DNA of 64,000 bases from a bacterium (GTDB lineage Bacteria; Vulcanimicrobiota; Xenobia; Xenobiales; JADMJV01), in NCBI GenBank assembly GCA_018780265.1, contig JADMJV010000017.1, positions 1 through 64,000 on the forward strand, given 5' to 3'. The stretch's first letter is position 1. Each line of letters opens with the position of its first letter. The notes under the pieces were generated by a model that made no database searches, had not been told where the DNA came from, and worked only from the letters and a program-made list of their open reading frames with translations. Of the stretch, positions 23,846-33,600 are shown piece after piece. Position numbers and translations under genes: made by a program.

Positions 23846-24547
23846 TTAGAGCTGTTTTTGCACGTACGAGGCCAGGCCAATCAGCGCGCCAGCGCTCAAG
23901 CCCAGGGCGGGGGCCAGGGGCAGCAGTCCGGGGTGGGTCAAAGACGTGATGAAGGCGGCGGTGCCCCCTCCCAGGAACCAGCCAGCCGTGCCACCCAAAG
24001 CAGCCGAGGCCAGGCCCTTGGCCACTTTGCTGGCGGTGTCTTGCTTATCGATACGACTGATGGCCAGACCCACAGCCCCGCCCGTGATGAAGCCAGCCAG
24101 CCCACCGTACTGACTGAAGGAGACGACGTTCGTCAGATTCCCAAGTAAGTGGCCTACCCCATCACAGGCCACCAGACCCAGGGTTGAACCGGTATAGGTG
24201 GTGACACCGGCCCGAATCAGGTTGCTTACTTTGTCGTCCCCGCCACTGTAGGCCAGGGCGCCCCATGTGGCGCCGAGCGAGGCGCCAACCATTGGGCCAT
24301 AATTTACATAGGCCGCTGTGGCACCGATATTAGAAAGGACGTTGCCAGCTCCGGCTCCCATAAAGTAGCCGACCGAGGCTCCTCCTGCGGCGAAGGCACT
24401 GCCCGTCACCAAGTGGTCATAGGTTTTGCTGATAACAAATTCTTCCTTGGGTGGATCCGGGCTCTTGTCATCGCCGCTGTTGCCGTTAGAGAGCCTTCCC
24501 AGGGTACGAACTTGCGGTTGAATACAATTTGCGTTCTGTAATTTCAT
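23846..24547 (-). CDS. Glycine-zipper membrane protein, paralogue A
   Basis: A 233-residue protein. Residues 1-50 are polar and Pro/Asp-rich; the rest has about six small-residue-rich hydrophobic segments with GxxxG repeats (GGASVGYFMGAGAG, GASLGATWGALAYSGGDD, GGAVGLAI). It aligns with its upstream neighbour over the segment ALAYSGGDDKVSNLIRAGVT, matching that gene's LYLRGDDDAVVSLLRCGIT. Glycine-zipper proteins of this kind insert in membranes or form pores; function here unknown. Upstream start candidates are rejected because the Pro-rich leader begins at MKLQNANC. Two-gene operon with 24562. Confidence 0.7.
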   Translation of the reverse strand: MKLQNANCIQPQVRTLGRLSNGNSGDDKSPDPPKEEFVISKTYDHLVTGSAFAAGGASVGYFMGAGAGNVLSNIGATAAYVNYGPMVGASLGATWGALAYSGGDDKVSNLIRAGVTTYTGSTLGLVACDGVGHLLGNLTNVVSFSQYGGLAGFITGGAVGLAISRIDKQDTASKVAKGLASAALGGTAGWFLGGGTAAFITSLTHPGLLPLAPALGLSAGALIGLASYVQKQL

Positions 24548-24561
24548 GGTCTTAGCCTCTC

Positions 24562-25296
24562 TTAGCGCTTGTCCGGGTATTGTTCGTAGTGGTCTTCTTT
24601 GTGCTGGGAGATGTGGCTGGCGGCACCCACCAGCCCGCCCGCAACTGCACCCAGCACGGGACCGTAGGGGACACTGGCGCCCAGACCGGCGATGACAGAG
24701 GTGGCCACGCCGCCGAGCCCCCAACCGATGGTGGCCCCTGTGCTGGCCGAGGCGGCTTGCTTTAGAAAGAAGCTGGGAGCGTCATTGTGATTCAGCCGGC
24801 TGGAAGCGGCGCCCAGGAGAGTGCCGCTGATGGCGGCAGCCAGAGCGCCATAGGTGGCAAAAGCGGGGTTGGAGGTGATGCCGGCCACAACCGGACCGAT
24901 TTCAGTTCCGACAAGGAGGCCGGTCGTTCCCCCCATAGTGGCTGTGATACCGCATCTCAACAAGGACACCACAGCGTCGTCGTCGCCGCGAAGGTAAAGG
25001 GCACTGCCAAAAAGGGCCCCCAAGGCGGCCCCCGCAGTGGAGCCAAAGGCGGCCAGACGGGGGGCGCTTTGCAGTACGCCGCCAGCCATTCCGCCGACGA
25101 AATAGCCACACGCAAGACCGCCCACCGTGCAGGCACCGCCGACAATGACTTTCTTGAAAGCCTGCTTGACCTCGTCGCTGGAGGCTTTGTCGAGCTTATC
25201 CTTGGGGTCGTTGGGCCCAATCGGATCCGGTTGACGGAGCGACTTCAGGCCGCGCGGGGCGGATGGCATGGAAACAGAAGCAGGCGCTAGCTGCAT
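24562..25296 (-). CDS. Glycine-zipper membrane protein, paralogue B
   Basis: A 244-residue paralogue of the downstream gene, with a polar N-terminus (SAPRGLKSLRQPDP) and repeated Gly/Ala-rich hydrophobic segments (GGACTVGGLACGYFVGGMAG, AGAALGALFGSAL, GGVATSVIAGLG). Good ribosome site AGAGGAG 7 nt before the ATG and a TATAGT -10 box about 40 nt upstream. It stops 14 bp before the next start, so both are co-transcribed. A shorter relative occurs at 55116. Function unknown; a family-specific membrane or envelope role is likely. Confidence 0.7.
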   Translation of the reverse strand: MQLAPASVSMPSAPRGLKSLRQPDPIGPNDPKDKLDKASSDEVKQAFKKVIVGGACTVGGLACGYFVGGMAGGVLQSAPRLAAFGSTAGAALGALFGSALYLRGDDDAVVSLLRCGITATMGGTTGLLVGTEIGPVVAGITSNPAFATYGALAAAISGTLLGAASSRLNHNDAPSFFLKQAASASTGATIGWGLGGVATSVIAGLGASVPYGPVLGAVAGGLVGAASHISQHKEDHYEQYPDKR

Positions 25297-25335
25297 GATA
25301 GACTCCTCTGCGGCATGTGATGTAAATGCAACCTC

Positions 25336-25341
25336 ACTATA
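25336..25341 (-). promoter_or_regulatory. -10-like box for the glycine-zipper operon
   Basis: TATAGT on the minus strand, 40 nt before the ATG of the first glycine-zipper gene. A clear -35 partner at 17 bp was not found. The 161-bp gap to the GlcD gene holds no gene. Confidence 0.35.
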
Positions 25342-25457
25342 CCGATGGGTCTGCTTGGAATCGTTACTGAGACGCGAAATCCTGGATCGAGTCTTTGACG
25401 GAATGTTAATGGATACTGGCGGCTGCGAGCAAGCGAGCGGTGGAGGCGTGCCCGGAG

Positions 25458-26837
25458 TTATAGATCGAACACTTTGCCAGGGTTAAGCAAGCCTTGTGGG
25501 TCCAGGGCTTTCTTGACTCTGCGCACGGTGTCGACCTCATGCGGGCCGCGCGAGAAGCTAAGCGCGGCCTTTTTCAGCAGACCGATGCCATGCTCGGCGC
25601 TGACGCTACCATTGAGGTTGCGCAACAGTTCGTAGAGAAGCTGGTCGGCCCGCTGACATCCCTCCCAAAAGGTCTCGGGATCCATGGCCGACGGTTTCAT
25701 GACGTTGATGTGCAGGTTGCCGTCTCCCAGGTGACCAAACAGATACATCTGGCCCGGGTAGTGAGGAGCCACCTCGCTGAGCAGGGTGTGAACAAACTCG
25801 CCCAGGCGGCCCACCTCGACAGCGATGTCGTTCTTGTGCATCAACCCCAGACTGCCCAAAGACTCGGTGATGTTGTCTCGGTAAGCCCACAAACTGGCCC
25901 GCTCGGTCGAGGACCGGGCCAGCACACCATCGCGCACCAGGCCCTGACTCATCACCTGTTCCATCCACTGCTCCAGTTCGTTGTCGAGCCGCCCCTCCAC
26001 CTCGATCAGCACAGCCGCCGGGGGAATCTGAGCAAAGGGGCAAGCACGATCCTGCACCTTCATCACTGCTTCCAGGCAGTTCTGAGCTACGAACTCAAAA
26101 GCTTGCAACTGCAAACGGCCCTGCAAGCGAGCGTGGCTGAGCAATTCCAGGCCGCGATCGATGTTGTCCACGGCCAAAAACATCACCTGGCACTCGCGAG
26201 GCATGATCGTAAGCCGCAAAGTAGCTTGAGTAATCACGCCCAAAATACCCTCGCTACCGATCATCAACTGACGTAAGTCGGGACCTACATTGTCTTTCTG
26301 CACGGCCGTGCCCAACTTGAGCAAAGTTCCATCGATCAGAGCCACCTGCAGGCCGGTAACCCACTGGCGGGCATGGCCGTAACGAATAACGCGAATGCCG
26401 CCAGCGTTGGTGGCCAGATTTCCGCCGACCTGGCAGCTCCCCTTGGAAGCCAGGTCTATCGGCCATGTAAGTCCAATTTTTTCGCTATGCTGATGAACTT
26501 CCTGATTGGTGATCCCGGCCCCCACCGTCAAGGTCAAACCGAGCGGGTCAACTTCGCCCAGGTGGCGCAAACGCTCCAGACTGAGCACCAATTCCCCTTC
26601 GGCGGCCACGGCCCCGGCACTTAGACCCGTTCGACCTCCCGAGGGAACCACGGCGATGCCGCGCTCGCTACAGAAGCGCAACACCTCGCACACCTCCTCG
26701 GGATGCCTGGGAAAGACCACTGCCGACGGCCGCGGCACGTAGACGCGAGTCCAGTCCCGACCATAGGCTTGCAAATCCTGTGGCTGCCGACTTAAGGGCA
26801 CTTTCTGACTGAGGTCGTCGATCCAGGTGGTTAACAT
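25458..26837 (-). CDS. FAD-linked oxidase (GlcD/D-lactate dehydrogenase type)
   Basis: A 459-residue FAD-dependent oxidoreductase of the D-2-hydroxy acid dehydrogenase family (GlcD, D-lactate, D-2-hydroxyglutarate). Visible: the FAD-binding PP-loop VVPSGGRTGLSAGA, QVGGNLATNAGG and GPDLRQLMIGSEGILGVIT, and a C-terminal FGHLGDGNLHINV and SAEHGIGLLKK region. The ATG at 26837 has GGAGG five nt upstream, better than the GTG 12 bases earlier. It overlaps tsaD by 7 nt. Substrate cannot be chosen from the motifs. Confidence 0.9.
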   Translation of the reverse strand: MLTTWIDDLSQKVPLSRQPQDLQAYGRDWTRVYVPRPSAVVFPRHPEEVCEVLRFCSERGIAVVPSGGRTGLSAGAVAAEGELVLSLERLRHLGEVDPLGLTLTVGAGITNQEVHQHSEKIGLTWPIDLASKGSCQVGGNLATNAGGIRVIRYGHARQWVTGLQVALIDGTLLKLGTAVQKDNVGPDLRQLMIGSEGILGVITQATLRLTIMPRECQVMFLAVDNIDRGLELLSHARLQGRLQLQAFEFVAQNCLEAVMKVQDRACPFAQIPPAAVLIEVEGRLDNELEQWMEQVMSQGLVRDGVLARSSTERASLWAYRDNITESLGSLGLMHKNDIAVEVGRLGEFVHTLLSEVAPHYPGQMYLFGHLGDGNLHINVMKPSAMDPETFWEGCQRADQLLYELLRNLNGSVSAEHGIGLLKKAALSFSRGPHEVDTVRRVKKALDPQGLLNPGKVFDL

Positions 26838-27865
26838 GAGTTCCTCCACGATTGTAAGGGCAGGCTGGCGTGCGCGTCCAGCCAGGGGGTAGCGGTAATG
26901 CCAAGTCCAGCCATCTGGTAACCGGCCATAGCGATCATCGCCCCGTTGTCGGTGCAGTATTCAAAAGACGGTACATAAAAGTTGATCCCTCGTTTCTGGC
27001 ATTGCTGCAAGAGGGCCTGCCGCAGAGGTTGATTGGCGGCCACTCCTCCTGCCAGCGATACGCTATTGACGCCGTGGTCCATGGCCGCCTGTAGCGTCTT
27101 CTCCACCAGCACGTCCACCACAGCCTGCTGAAAAGAGGCGCAAAGATCGGCCGGCGAGACTGAACTCTGGGCGTGATGCACCGCCGTTTTCAGCCCGGAA
27201 AAAGAGAAGGCGTAACCCTGATTGCGCATCGGTCGAGGCAGGCGAATTGCGGCCGGGTCTCCCTGCTCGGCCAACTGTTGCACCCGTGGTCCCCCCGGGT
27301 AACCCAAATTTAGCATCTTGGCCACCTTATCAAAGGCTTCCCCGGCCGCGTCGTCTCGGGTCTGGCCTAGCAGCCGCAACTGTCCCCAATCCTCGACCAG
27401 CACCAACAGAGTATGCCCTCCCGACACCAGCAAACTGACCCAGGGCGGTTTCAGTTGGGGATGCTCCAGGAGAGGGCTATAGAGATGCCCCTCCAGATGG
27501 TTGACCGGTAGCAAAGGCTTGTCAAAGGCCAGGGCCAGCGTTTTGGCCACGGTCACGCCCACCAAAACGGCCCCGATCAGACCCGGCCCGTGGGTCACGG
27601 CCAGCGCATCCATTTCGGAAAGACTCAAGGAGCTGTCTTCGAGCACCTCCTCGATGAGCGGATGGATGACCTCAAAGTGGCGCCGACAGGCGATTTCCGG
27701 CACCACTCCGCCATACCTGGCGTGCAATTCCTCTTGCGAAGCGATACGATTGCAAACCACTTGCTGACCATCTTTGAGAATAGCCACCGAAGTCTCATCA
27801 CAACTGGTTTCCAGGGCCAGCACCAAAAATGGACGAAAAGAGGACCCGCGCTGATACTCGAGCAT
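26831..27865 (-). CDS. tsaD: tRNA N6-threonylcarbamoyladenosine synthase subunit TsaD
   Basis: A 344-residue TsaD (Kae1/YgjD) protein, which transfers threonylcarbamoyl to A37 of ANN-reading tRNAs with TsaB and TsaE. Visible: LALETSCDETSVAI, GPGLIGAVLVG, the metal-binding HLEGHLYSP, SGGHTLLV and the C-terminal YCTDNGAMIA. The ATG at 27865 starts the conserved core within 12 residues. It is 2 bp beyond the rimI stop codon (same operon) and overlaps the oxidase gene downstream. Confidence 0.96.
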   Translation of the reverse strand: MLEYQRGSSFRPFLVLALETSCDETSVAILKDGQQVVCNRIASQEELHARYGGVVPEIACRRHFEVIHPLIEEVLEDSSLSLSEMDALAVTHGPGLIGAVLVGVTVAKTLALAFDKPLLPVNHLEGHLYSPLLEHPQLKPPWVSLLVSGGHTLLVLVEDWGQLRLLGQTRDDAAGEAFDKVAKMLNLGYPGGPRVQQLAEQGDPAAIRLPRPMRNQGYAFSFSGLKTAVHHAQSSVSPADLCASFQQAVVDVLVEKTLQAAMDHGVNSVSLAGGVAANQPLRQALLQQCQKRGINFYVPSFEYCTDNGAMIAMAGYQMAGLGITATPWLDAHASLPLQSWRNSC

Positions 27866-27867
27866 TG

Positions 27868-28374
27868 TTATTCCTTCGTCCGCGTCCCCGAAAGTCCGGC
27901 CAATCGTTGTTGATAACTCTCGGATTGCAGGTTTCCGGCCCACATGATCCAGGCGTCGACACTCCCCTCGTAATATTTGGGGCGAATTCCCACCCGGGCA
28001 AAGCCAAAACGTCGATACATCTGTTGCGCTGCCGGATTGTCGGCGCGCACCTCCAGGGTCATCCAGAGGGCTCCCAATTGAGCCGCCCTACTTACCATGG
28101 CGTGCATCAGTTGCTTGCCCAACTGACGCCCTCGGTAGTCGGGATGCACGGCGATGGAAGTGACGTGGGCTTCATCGAGCACCAGCCAGAATCCAGCATA
28201 TCCGGCCAGATTCCCGTCCGGGGCGCGCAACACGAGGTAGGTAGCTGTCCGATTGTGGGCGAGTTCATTGGCAAAGGCCTCCTCTTGCCAGGTCGTAGTG
28301 AAGGCTTCCTTTTCCAGGCAGCGCACGGCCTCGATATCGGCGGAGGTCATAGATTCGACGGCGAAGCTGCTCAC
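27868..28374 (-). CDS. rimI: Ribosomal-protein-alanine N-acetyltransferase RimI
   Basis: A 168-residue GNAT acetyltransferase in the usual place between tsaB and tsaD. Motif A is clear: HVTSIAVHPDYRGRQLGKQL, with ADNPAAQQMYRRFGF and YYEGSVDAWIMW following, as in RimI, which acetylates the N-terminus of protein S18. The GTG at 28374 overlaps the tsaB stop codon (GTGA). Upstream codons in this frame look non-coding. Confidence 0.9.
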   Translation of the reverse strand: MSSFAVESMTSADIEAVRCLEKEAFTTTWQEEAFANELAHNRTATYLVLRAPDGNLAGYAGFWLVLDEAHVTSIAVHPDYRGRQLGKQLMHAMVSRAAQLGALWMTLEVRADNPAAQQMYRRFGFARVGIRPKYYEGSVDAWIMWAGNLQSESYQQRLAGLSGTRTKE

Positions 28375-29039
28375 GAATGGTGCACCTGCACGTCGGCTGG
28401 CCGCACATAGTCCGGACGCACTTGGGCCCAGGGAACGGCCCGGCCCTGGTGGGCCAATCGCATCAGCGTGGCCGCCCGCGGTCGCCACAAGTCGGCCGGC
28501 AACACGGTCAGGTCCGTTCGCGACGGAAGCAATTCGGCACAGGCCAGACAGGCACTCCCCAGCACCATACATCCCCGGGGCAGGCCCTCCACAAAGGCCT
28601 CCGGTCGAGACAGTTGATTGGGCTGCAAGGGCACGGCCACACCCTGCTTCACCTGAAAAACCGACCAGATCACTTCCCCCTTACGGGCATCCAGAGCGGC
28701 TACCACAGACCCCCCGGTGATGGCATTGCCGGCCAGGGCTTCCAATGTATCGATGGGATAGATGGGAATCGAAAGTGCCTGTCCCAAAGTTTTGGCGATC
28801 AACAAGCCGGTGCGAACGCCCGTAAAAGAGCCGGGCCCGCCGGTCACGGCCACGCCGGTCAGTTGGCTCAGTGTCAAACTGCTCTGCTGACACAGCAACT
28901 GGACGGCGGGAAAGATCTGAACCAGATGCTGGCGGGGCTGCCCGCCGCTACACTCGGCCAGGATTTTGTGGCCCGAACTCAGAGCCAACGAGTAGGTCTC
29001 GCCAGTCGTATCCAGGGAAAGCAGCAAATCAGACTTCAA
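28371..29039 (-). CDS. tsaB: TsaB, t6A synthesis partner of TsaD
   Basis: A 222-residue ASKHA-fold protein with the TsaB signature: LLSLDTTGETYSLAL, HLVQIFPAVQLLC, VTGGPGSFTGVRTGL and ALDARKGEVIW. It lacks the metal-binding HxxxH of TsaD, as expected. Start is a TTG at 29039, overlapping tsaE by 11 nt, with a purine-rich GAGGGTGGG upstream. Complex partner of TsaD and TsaE. Confidence 0.93.
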   Translation of the reverse strand: MKSDLLLSLDTTGETYSLALSSGHKILAECSGGQPRQHLVQIFPAVQLLCQQSSLTLSQLTGVAVTGGPGSFTGVRTGLLIAKTLGQALSIPIYPIDTLEALAGNAITGGSVVAALDARKGEVIWSVFQVKQGVAVPLQPNQLSRPEAFVEGLPRGCMVLGSACLACAELLPSRTDLTVLPADLWRPRAATLMRLAHQGRAVPWAQVRPDYVRPADVQVHHS

Positions 29040-29490
29040 AATCCCACCCTCGCAGCCGTTCTTGCCAGTTACCCAAAGGAATCAGCTCGATGGAGCGCTC
29101 CTCCTCGCTGACGCCGTAGTCGAGTTTGACTTCCAGGCGATCTTCCGGCAGCAGCGGGCCTGCCACCAGGGGCCACTCCAACACCACCACGTCAGACCCC
29201 GCCAGACACTCCGCCAAACCAATCTCCTCTAACTCTTCTGAGGAACGCAAGCGATAGGCGTCGATGTGATGCAACCTGAGGTTACCCACATAGATCTGCC
29301 AGATAACAAAGGTTGGGCTGGACACTTGATCTTCGGCAATTCCAAGGCCGCCGGCCAATCCCCGTACGAGCGTAGTTTTGCCGCCACCCAGCGGAGCCTC
29401 CAGCGTAATCACGTCGCCGGGACGCACCAACTGAGCCAAACTGTGGCCCAGTGCTTCCGTGGTTGCCGGGCCCGGACTAACGAAGCGCAA
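29029..29490 (-). CDS. tsaE: TsaE ATPase for t6A tRNA modification
   Basis: A 153-residue P-loop ATPase: GDVITLEAPLGGGKTTLVRG (Walker A), SSPTFVI, HHIDAYRL and EEIGLAE, all typical of TsaE (YjeE). The TTG at 29490 is favoured as start because TGGAGG lies six nt upstream; an earlier in-frame TTG at 29511 is possible. First gene of the tsaE-tsaB-rimI-tsaD operon. Confidence 0.92.
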   Translation of the reverse strand: MRFVSPGPATTEALGHSLAQLVRPGDVITLEAPLGGGKTTLVRGLAGGLGIAEDQVSSPTFVIWQIYVGNLRLHHIDAYRLRSSEELEEIGLAECLAGSDVVVLEWPLVAGPLLPEDRLEVKLDYGVSEEERSIELIPLGNWQERLRGWDFEV

Positions 29491-29575
29491 GGCCGGCCTC
29501 CACCGTGACAAAAGGGGGCCTGTTCAAGCAGAAGCGTTCCGACATCAGGAGGGCTTTTCGAAGGCAGATGGGGAA

Positions 29576-29595
29576 ACCTCCATCGGTTTGGAGGT
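29576..29595 (+). promoter_or_regulatory. Hairpin covering the ribosome-binding site
   Basis: ACCTCCA (29576-29582) and TGGAGGT (29589-29595) are a perfect inverted repeat with a 6-nt TCGGTT loop. The right arm contains the GGAGG ribosome site of the gene starting at 29601. If folded in the mRNA, the stem would hide that site. Confidence 0.5.
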
Positions 29596-29600
29596 GCACC

Positions 29601-29954
29601 ATGGAAGAGTTTGGTCAGAAGGCGAAACAGTCGTTTAAAATGGGCCTTGGCTTTCTGCAAAAAAAGGCTCATCAACAGATGGAATTGGCCAGGTTGCAGG
29701 GCCAACTGAGCAAAACCCAAGAGCACAAGCAACAGGCCTTGCTGACGCTAGGCGAGCGCGTTTGCGTGATGTTTGATATGGACACTTTCAAGGCGGAAGA
29801 ACTGAAAGACGGTGTGGAACAGGTCCGAGAATTCCAAAGTCAGATTCAAGACCTGACCCGACAGATCCAGGAATTGCGCAAGGCGGAAGAAGCACCCGCC
29901 AAAAAGGACCCAGAAGAGGAGCCCGTCGAGTCCGATGAACCCCCTCCGGGCTGA
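29601..29954 (+). CDS. Small coiled-coil protein, unknown function
   Basis: A 117-residue, almost wholly helical, charged protein: KAKQSFKMGLGF, then QMELARLQGQLSKTQEHKQQ and a second heptad run to about residue 100, ending in an acidic Pro/Glu-rich tail. No signal peptide or cysteines. The ATG at 29601 has the sequence GGAGG 6 nt upstream, within a hairpin (29576-29595). It overlaps the methyltransferase gene by 20 nt and is divergent from tsaE. Confidence 0.7.
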   Translation: MEEFGQKAKQSFKMGLGFLQKKAHQQMELARLQGQLSKTQEHKQQALLTLGERVCVMFDMDTFKAEELKDGVEQVREFQSQIQDLTRQIQELRKAEEAPAKKDPEEEPVESDEPPPG

Positions 29955-30681
29955 GCAACTTCGAGTCGTTCTGGTGGAAACGATGGGCGAGGCCAATCTG
30001 GGAGCCGTGGCCCGCACCTTGAGTTGCTTTGGAGTGGACGACTGGTGGCTGGTGCGCCCCCAAAGGATGCCCTCGCAGCAGTCCCAAAATTGGGCCTGCC
30101 ACGGGCGCGACTGGTTGAGCAAGATTCAGGTGGCCGACGACTTACAGCAGTCCTTGAGCGGAATCGACCTTTCGGTGGCGGTGACCGGGAAGTCCGGCAA
30201 GCGTCGTCATCGCCTGGTGACCCCAGCTCAACTGGGCAGCGAGGTCATTCCTCGCTTTCAATTGGGCCGAGTGGCTCTGGTCTTCGGCAACGAGGAAAGC
30301 GGCCTGGACAACGCCGACATCGCGCTCTGCCATTGGCGCGTTAAAATTCCTACCGATGAGGTGCACAGCTCGCTCAATCTGGCACACGCCGTCACGGTGA
30401 TGCTCTACGAGTTGGTGGGCCGACACCTGCCCACCGACTTGGGCAGCAAGCCGAAGAAATTTGCGGACCCCCAGCTACTCCAAAACGCCCTGGCCGAAAT
30501 AGGACGATTTCTGAGCGAACGTGGTTACCCCAGTCACCAAGCACGCCTGGAAGAAGAACTGCGCAAAGTCAACGACATTCTTCATCGTAGTCAACTGGAG
30601 GTGTGGGAAGTCAACTTTGTGCTGGGGATGTTGCGCCATCTGCGCAACTACGAAGTGGGGCGAGTAACCTCTAGCAACTGA
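29935..30681 (+). CDS. SPOUT RNA 2'-O-methyltransferase (TrmJ-like)
   Basis: A 248-residue TrmH/SpoU-family enzyme with the SPOUT knot motifs in order: VETMGEANLGAVARTLSCFG (motif 1), VALVFGNEESGLDNADI (motif 2) and HSSLNLAHAVTVMLYEL (motif 3). Length and motifs resemble TrmJ, which 2'-O-methylates Cm/Um32 of tRNA, more than TrmL or RlmB. SAM-dependent. It overlaps the upstream gene by 20 nt and the convergent TPR gene by 34 nt. Confidence 0.88.
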   Translation: MNPLRAEQLRVVLVETMGEANLGAVARTLSCFGVDDWWLVRPQRMPSQQSQNWACHGRDWLSKIQVADDLQQSLSGIDLSVAVTGKSGKRRHRLVTPAQLGSEVIPRFQLGRVALVFGNEESGLDNADIALCHWRVKIPTDEVHSSLNLAHAVTVMLYELVGRHLPTDLGSKPKKFADPQLLQNALAEIGRFLSERGYPSHQARLEEELRKVNDILHRSQLEVWEVNFVLGMLRHLRNYEVGRVTSSN

Positions 30682-33600
30682 ATGCGCGATCGAATTCCGG
30701 CCGCATCCTGAGGACGCTTTTGCGAATCATAAACCTTCCAGAGCAGGTGCAAACAAGGCAACACGGTCGGGTGCTCCTGGCCTAAGCGCTTTTCATAGAT
30801 GTCCAGGGCCCGCTTTAAGTAAGTCTCCGCCTGCTGGTGCTGGCCGCTGAGCAGATACAATTCGCCCAACTCCTGCAAAATGGCAGCCGTGTCAGTATGG
30901 TGCGTCCCCAACAGCTTTTCTCGCTGATCCAGTACTCGCTTCAGTCGCGGCTCAGCCTCGGCAAATCTCTCTTGAGACTTGTAAAGACCCGCCAACAACA
31001 ACAACAGCGCCGACAGCGCCGGATGGTCAGCGCGCAGAGCCTTCTCACGGATCCCGAGGGCCTGTTTGAGCAGCGCCTCAGCCGCCTGATCGTTCCGCTG
31101 GTCGAGATACAGTTGAGCCATGGCTTGAAGACTGGCAGCCAGGTCTGGATGCTCACTGCCCAAGCCCTTGGTACGAAGCTCAAGGGCTCGCTTCAAGTGC
31201 AATTCGGCGGTGGCTCCCCGTCCCTGACCCCGGTGCAGCAGGCCTAAACTGTGCAGGCTATTGGCCAGGTCGGGGTGTTCGTTGCCCAACCTGGTCTCGA
31301 GCAAGCGCAGAGCGTGCGTAAAAATTCGCTCCGCCTGCGGGGCCTTGCCCTGATCCATCAGAGACACACCCAATCCGTGCAAGCCACGCTGCACCTCGGG
31401 GTGGTCATTGCCCAGCAATTTATTGCGAATCTCCAGGCAGCGTTGATAGAGCCCTTCGGACTCCTTGTAACGACCCTGCAGTCGCAAAGTCTCGGCCATC
31501 AAGTAGAAGGATTGAGCCGTCTCGAGATTGGGCTGTTGGGGCACTTCTTCGTAAATTTTCTTGGCCATCTCGGCCGTCTGCCAGGCCTGCGTCAGTTGAT
31601 TCTGAGCCAGATAGATCTGAGCCAGGCCCAACAGGCAAAAGCCCGAGTCCGGGTGCTGAGGCTGCTGCCCACGTTCGCGAATCTCCAGTCCTCGGTCAAA
31701 CAGGGCCTCGGCGGCCACGTAGCGCCCCTGATTGAGGTAGAGATTGCCCAATTGCTCCAGGCAAGAGGCAACCTCCGGACGGTCCCCGCCAAATACCTTT
31801 TGGGCGATTTCCAAGGAGCGCTTCAGTGAGCGCTCGGCCATCTCGGGGCGACGACTTTCCAGAAAAACTCGGGCCAATAACTGATGGGTGTGCATGGCCG
31901 AGCCCTGACGATTCTCGGTGTCCTTCTCGCGAATGGCCAGGGCTTTGTTGAGCCGAGCCTCGGCTTCCCCATACAGCCCCCCCTGCAACTCCAGCAAGCC
32001 CAGGCCTTCCAGGCACTCGGCCACCTGAGGCGTCTCAGCCCCCTGCTCACTCCACAAAGCGGCCAGAGCCTGTTCAAACAACTCGCGGGCCGGCTGGGTG
32101 TGCCCTTGCTTTTGCAGCAGTTGGGCCAGCACCTGGCGCACCTGAGCCAGCTTCGGATGCTGGGGCGATAACTTCTGGCTGCGAATTTGCATGCAACGCC
32201 GATAGAGCCGCTCGGCTTCCTCCAGATTGCCCTGACGTTGCTGCAATTCGCCCAGTTGAAGCAATGAATCGGCTACGGCCAGATGACTGGGGCCCAGCGA
32301 CTGTTCCATGGAATCCAGAGCGCGGCTATAGAAGGGAGCGGCCTGAGCCAACTTGTCCAGTTGCTGGTAGTACTGACCCAAGGCCTCCAAAGTGGGCACC
32401 AAGTCGGGATGGGCAGGAGATACCGACTCCACCAGTCGCAAGGCTTCTTGCAAAGAGTTCTCGGCCTCGGTCATCCGCTGGGTCTGAGACCAGAGAATTC
32501 CTAAAGCGCGATGAAAGCCGGCCAGGTCTGGATGATGCTCGCCCAGCGTGTTCTTGCCCGCCTCCAGACAACGACTCAGCATGGACTGCGCCGCCTCATA
32601 TCGGTTCTGAGCCGAATACACCTCGGCCAGGGCCTGCAAGGACTTGAGCGTTTCAATGTGGTCGGCACCCAGACTGGTCTGACGAAACTCCAAAGAACGC
32701 CGAATCGCAGTCTCGGCCTCAGCCAGGCGACCCGTACCTCGAAAAACCTCGCCCAGGGCATAAGCCAGTCGCGCCGCCGCCAGTCCATCCTGCTTCTCGG
32801 CGATGGCGTAGGCTCGCCTCAGCCAGGCCTCGGCCTTATCCCAAGCCGCCTGTTCGATGGCTCCCCGGGCCAGGTCTTCCAAGGGCAACAAAAATTCGGC
32901 CTCGGATACTTGAGGGCTCTGACTGAGAATCTGCCAGGCCTGCTCGCGCAACCCTTGAGCCGACAGATTCTCGCCCTGTTGCTGGAAGATATTCGAGAGA
33001 GCCTGTAAGGGGGCAAGCAGAGCCGTACTGTTTGGACCGTGACGGTTGGTGGCCAGCTCCAGCCATTGCAGATAAATGCCCTCCGACTCGGCACGACGGT
33101 CCAGACGCAAGAGCGTTGGGCCCAACTGCGAATAGAGTTGAAGTCGTGCTTCGACATCTTCCAGCGGCGTCAACTCCAGGGCCTGTTGGGCAAAAATTGC
33201 CACCTGCTGATCGGCCTGACGAGCGCTATACAATGTGGCCAGATCGGCAAGAATGGGGCGCAAATCGGCATGTTGGGTGCTCAATCTTTGGGTGCGCATT
33301 TGGAGCGCCTCCAGCAGGCGTGGCTCAGCCTCTTCCAGTCGCGAACTGGCCACCATGACATGCCCCATTAACGCCTTAACCTGTTCCTCAATTTCCGCAG
33401 CCGGAACCGGTAGGCGCACCTCCAGCTTCTGCAAAATCTGTGTGGCGGCTTCGGTTTGTTGGGTCTGGAGCAGCAACTGAGCCAGCCTCAGGCTCACTTC
33501 CACGGCATCCTCGGCATCGGGAAACTGCAGTCGCTTGCGCAGACAGGTGATGGCCTCGTCCAGATCATTGGCTTTTTCATGAGCCTGAGCCAGATTCCAC

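Noticed and set aside
25312..25330. TGTGATGTAAATGCAA as another CRP-like site
   Set aside because: Only the left half matches TGTGA; the right half does not match TCACA.
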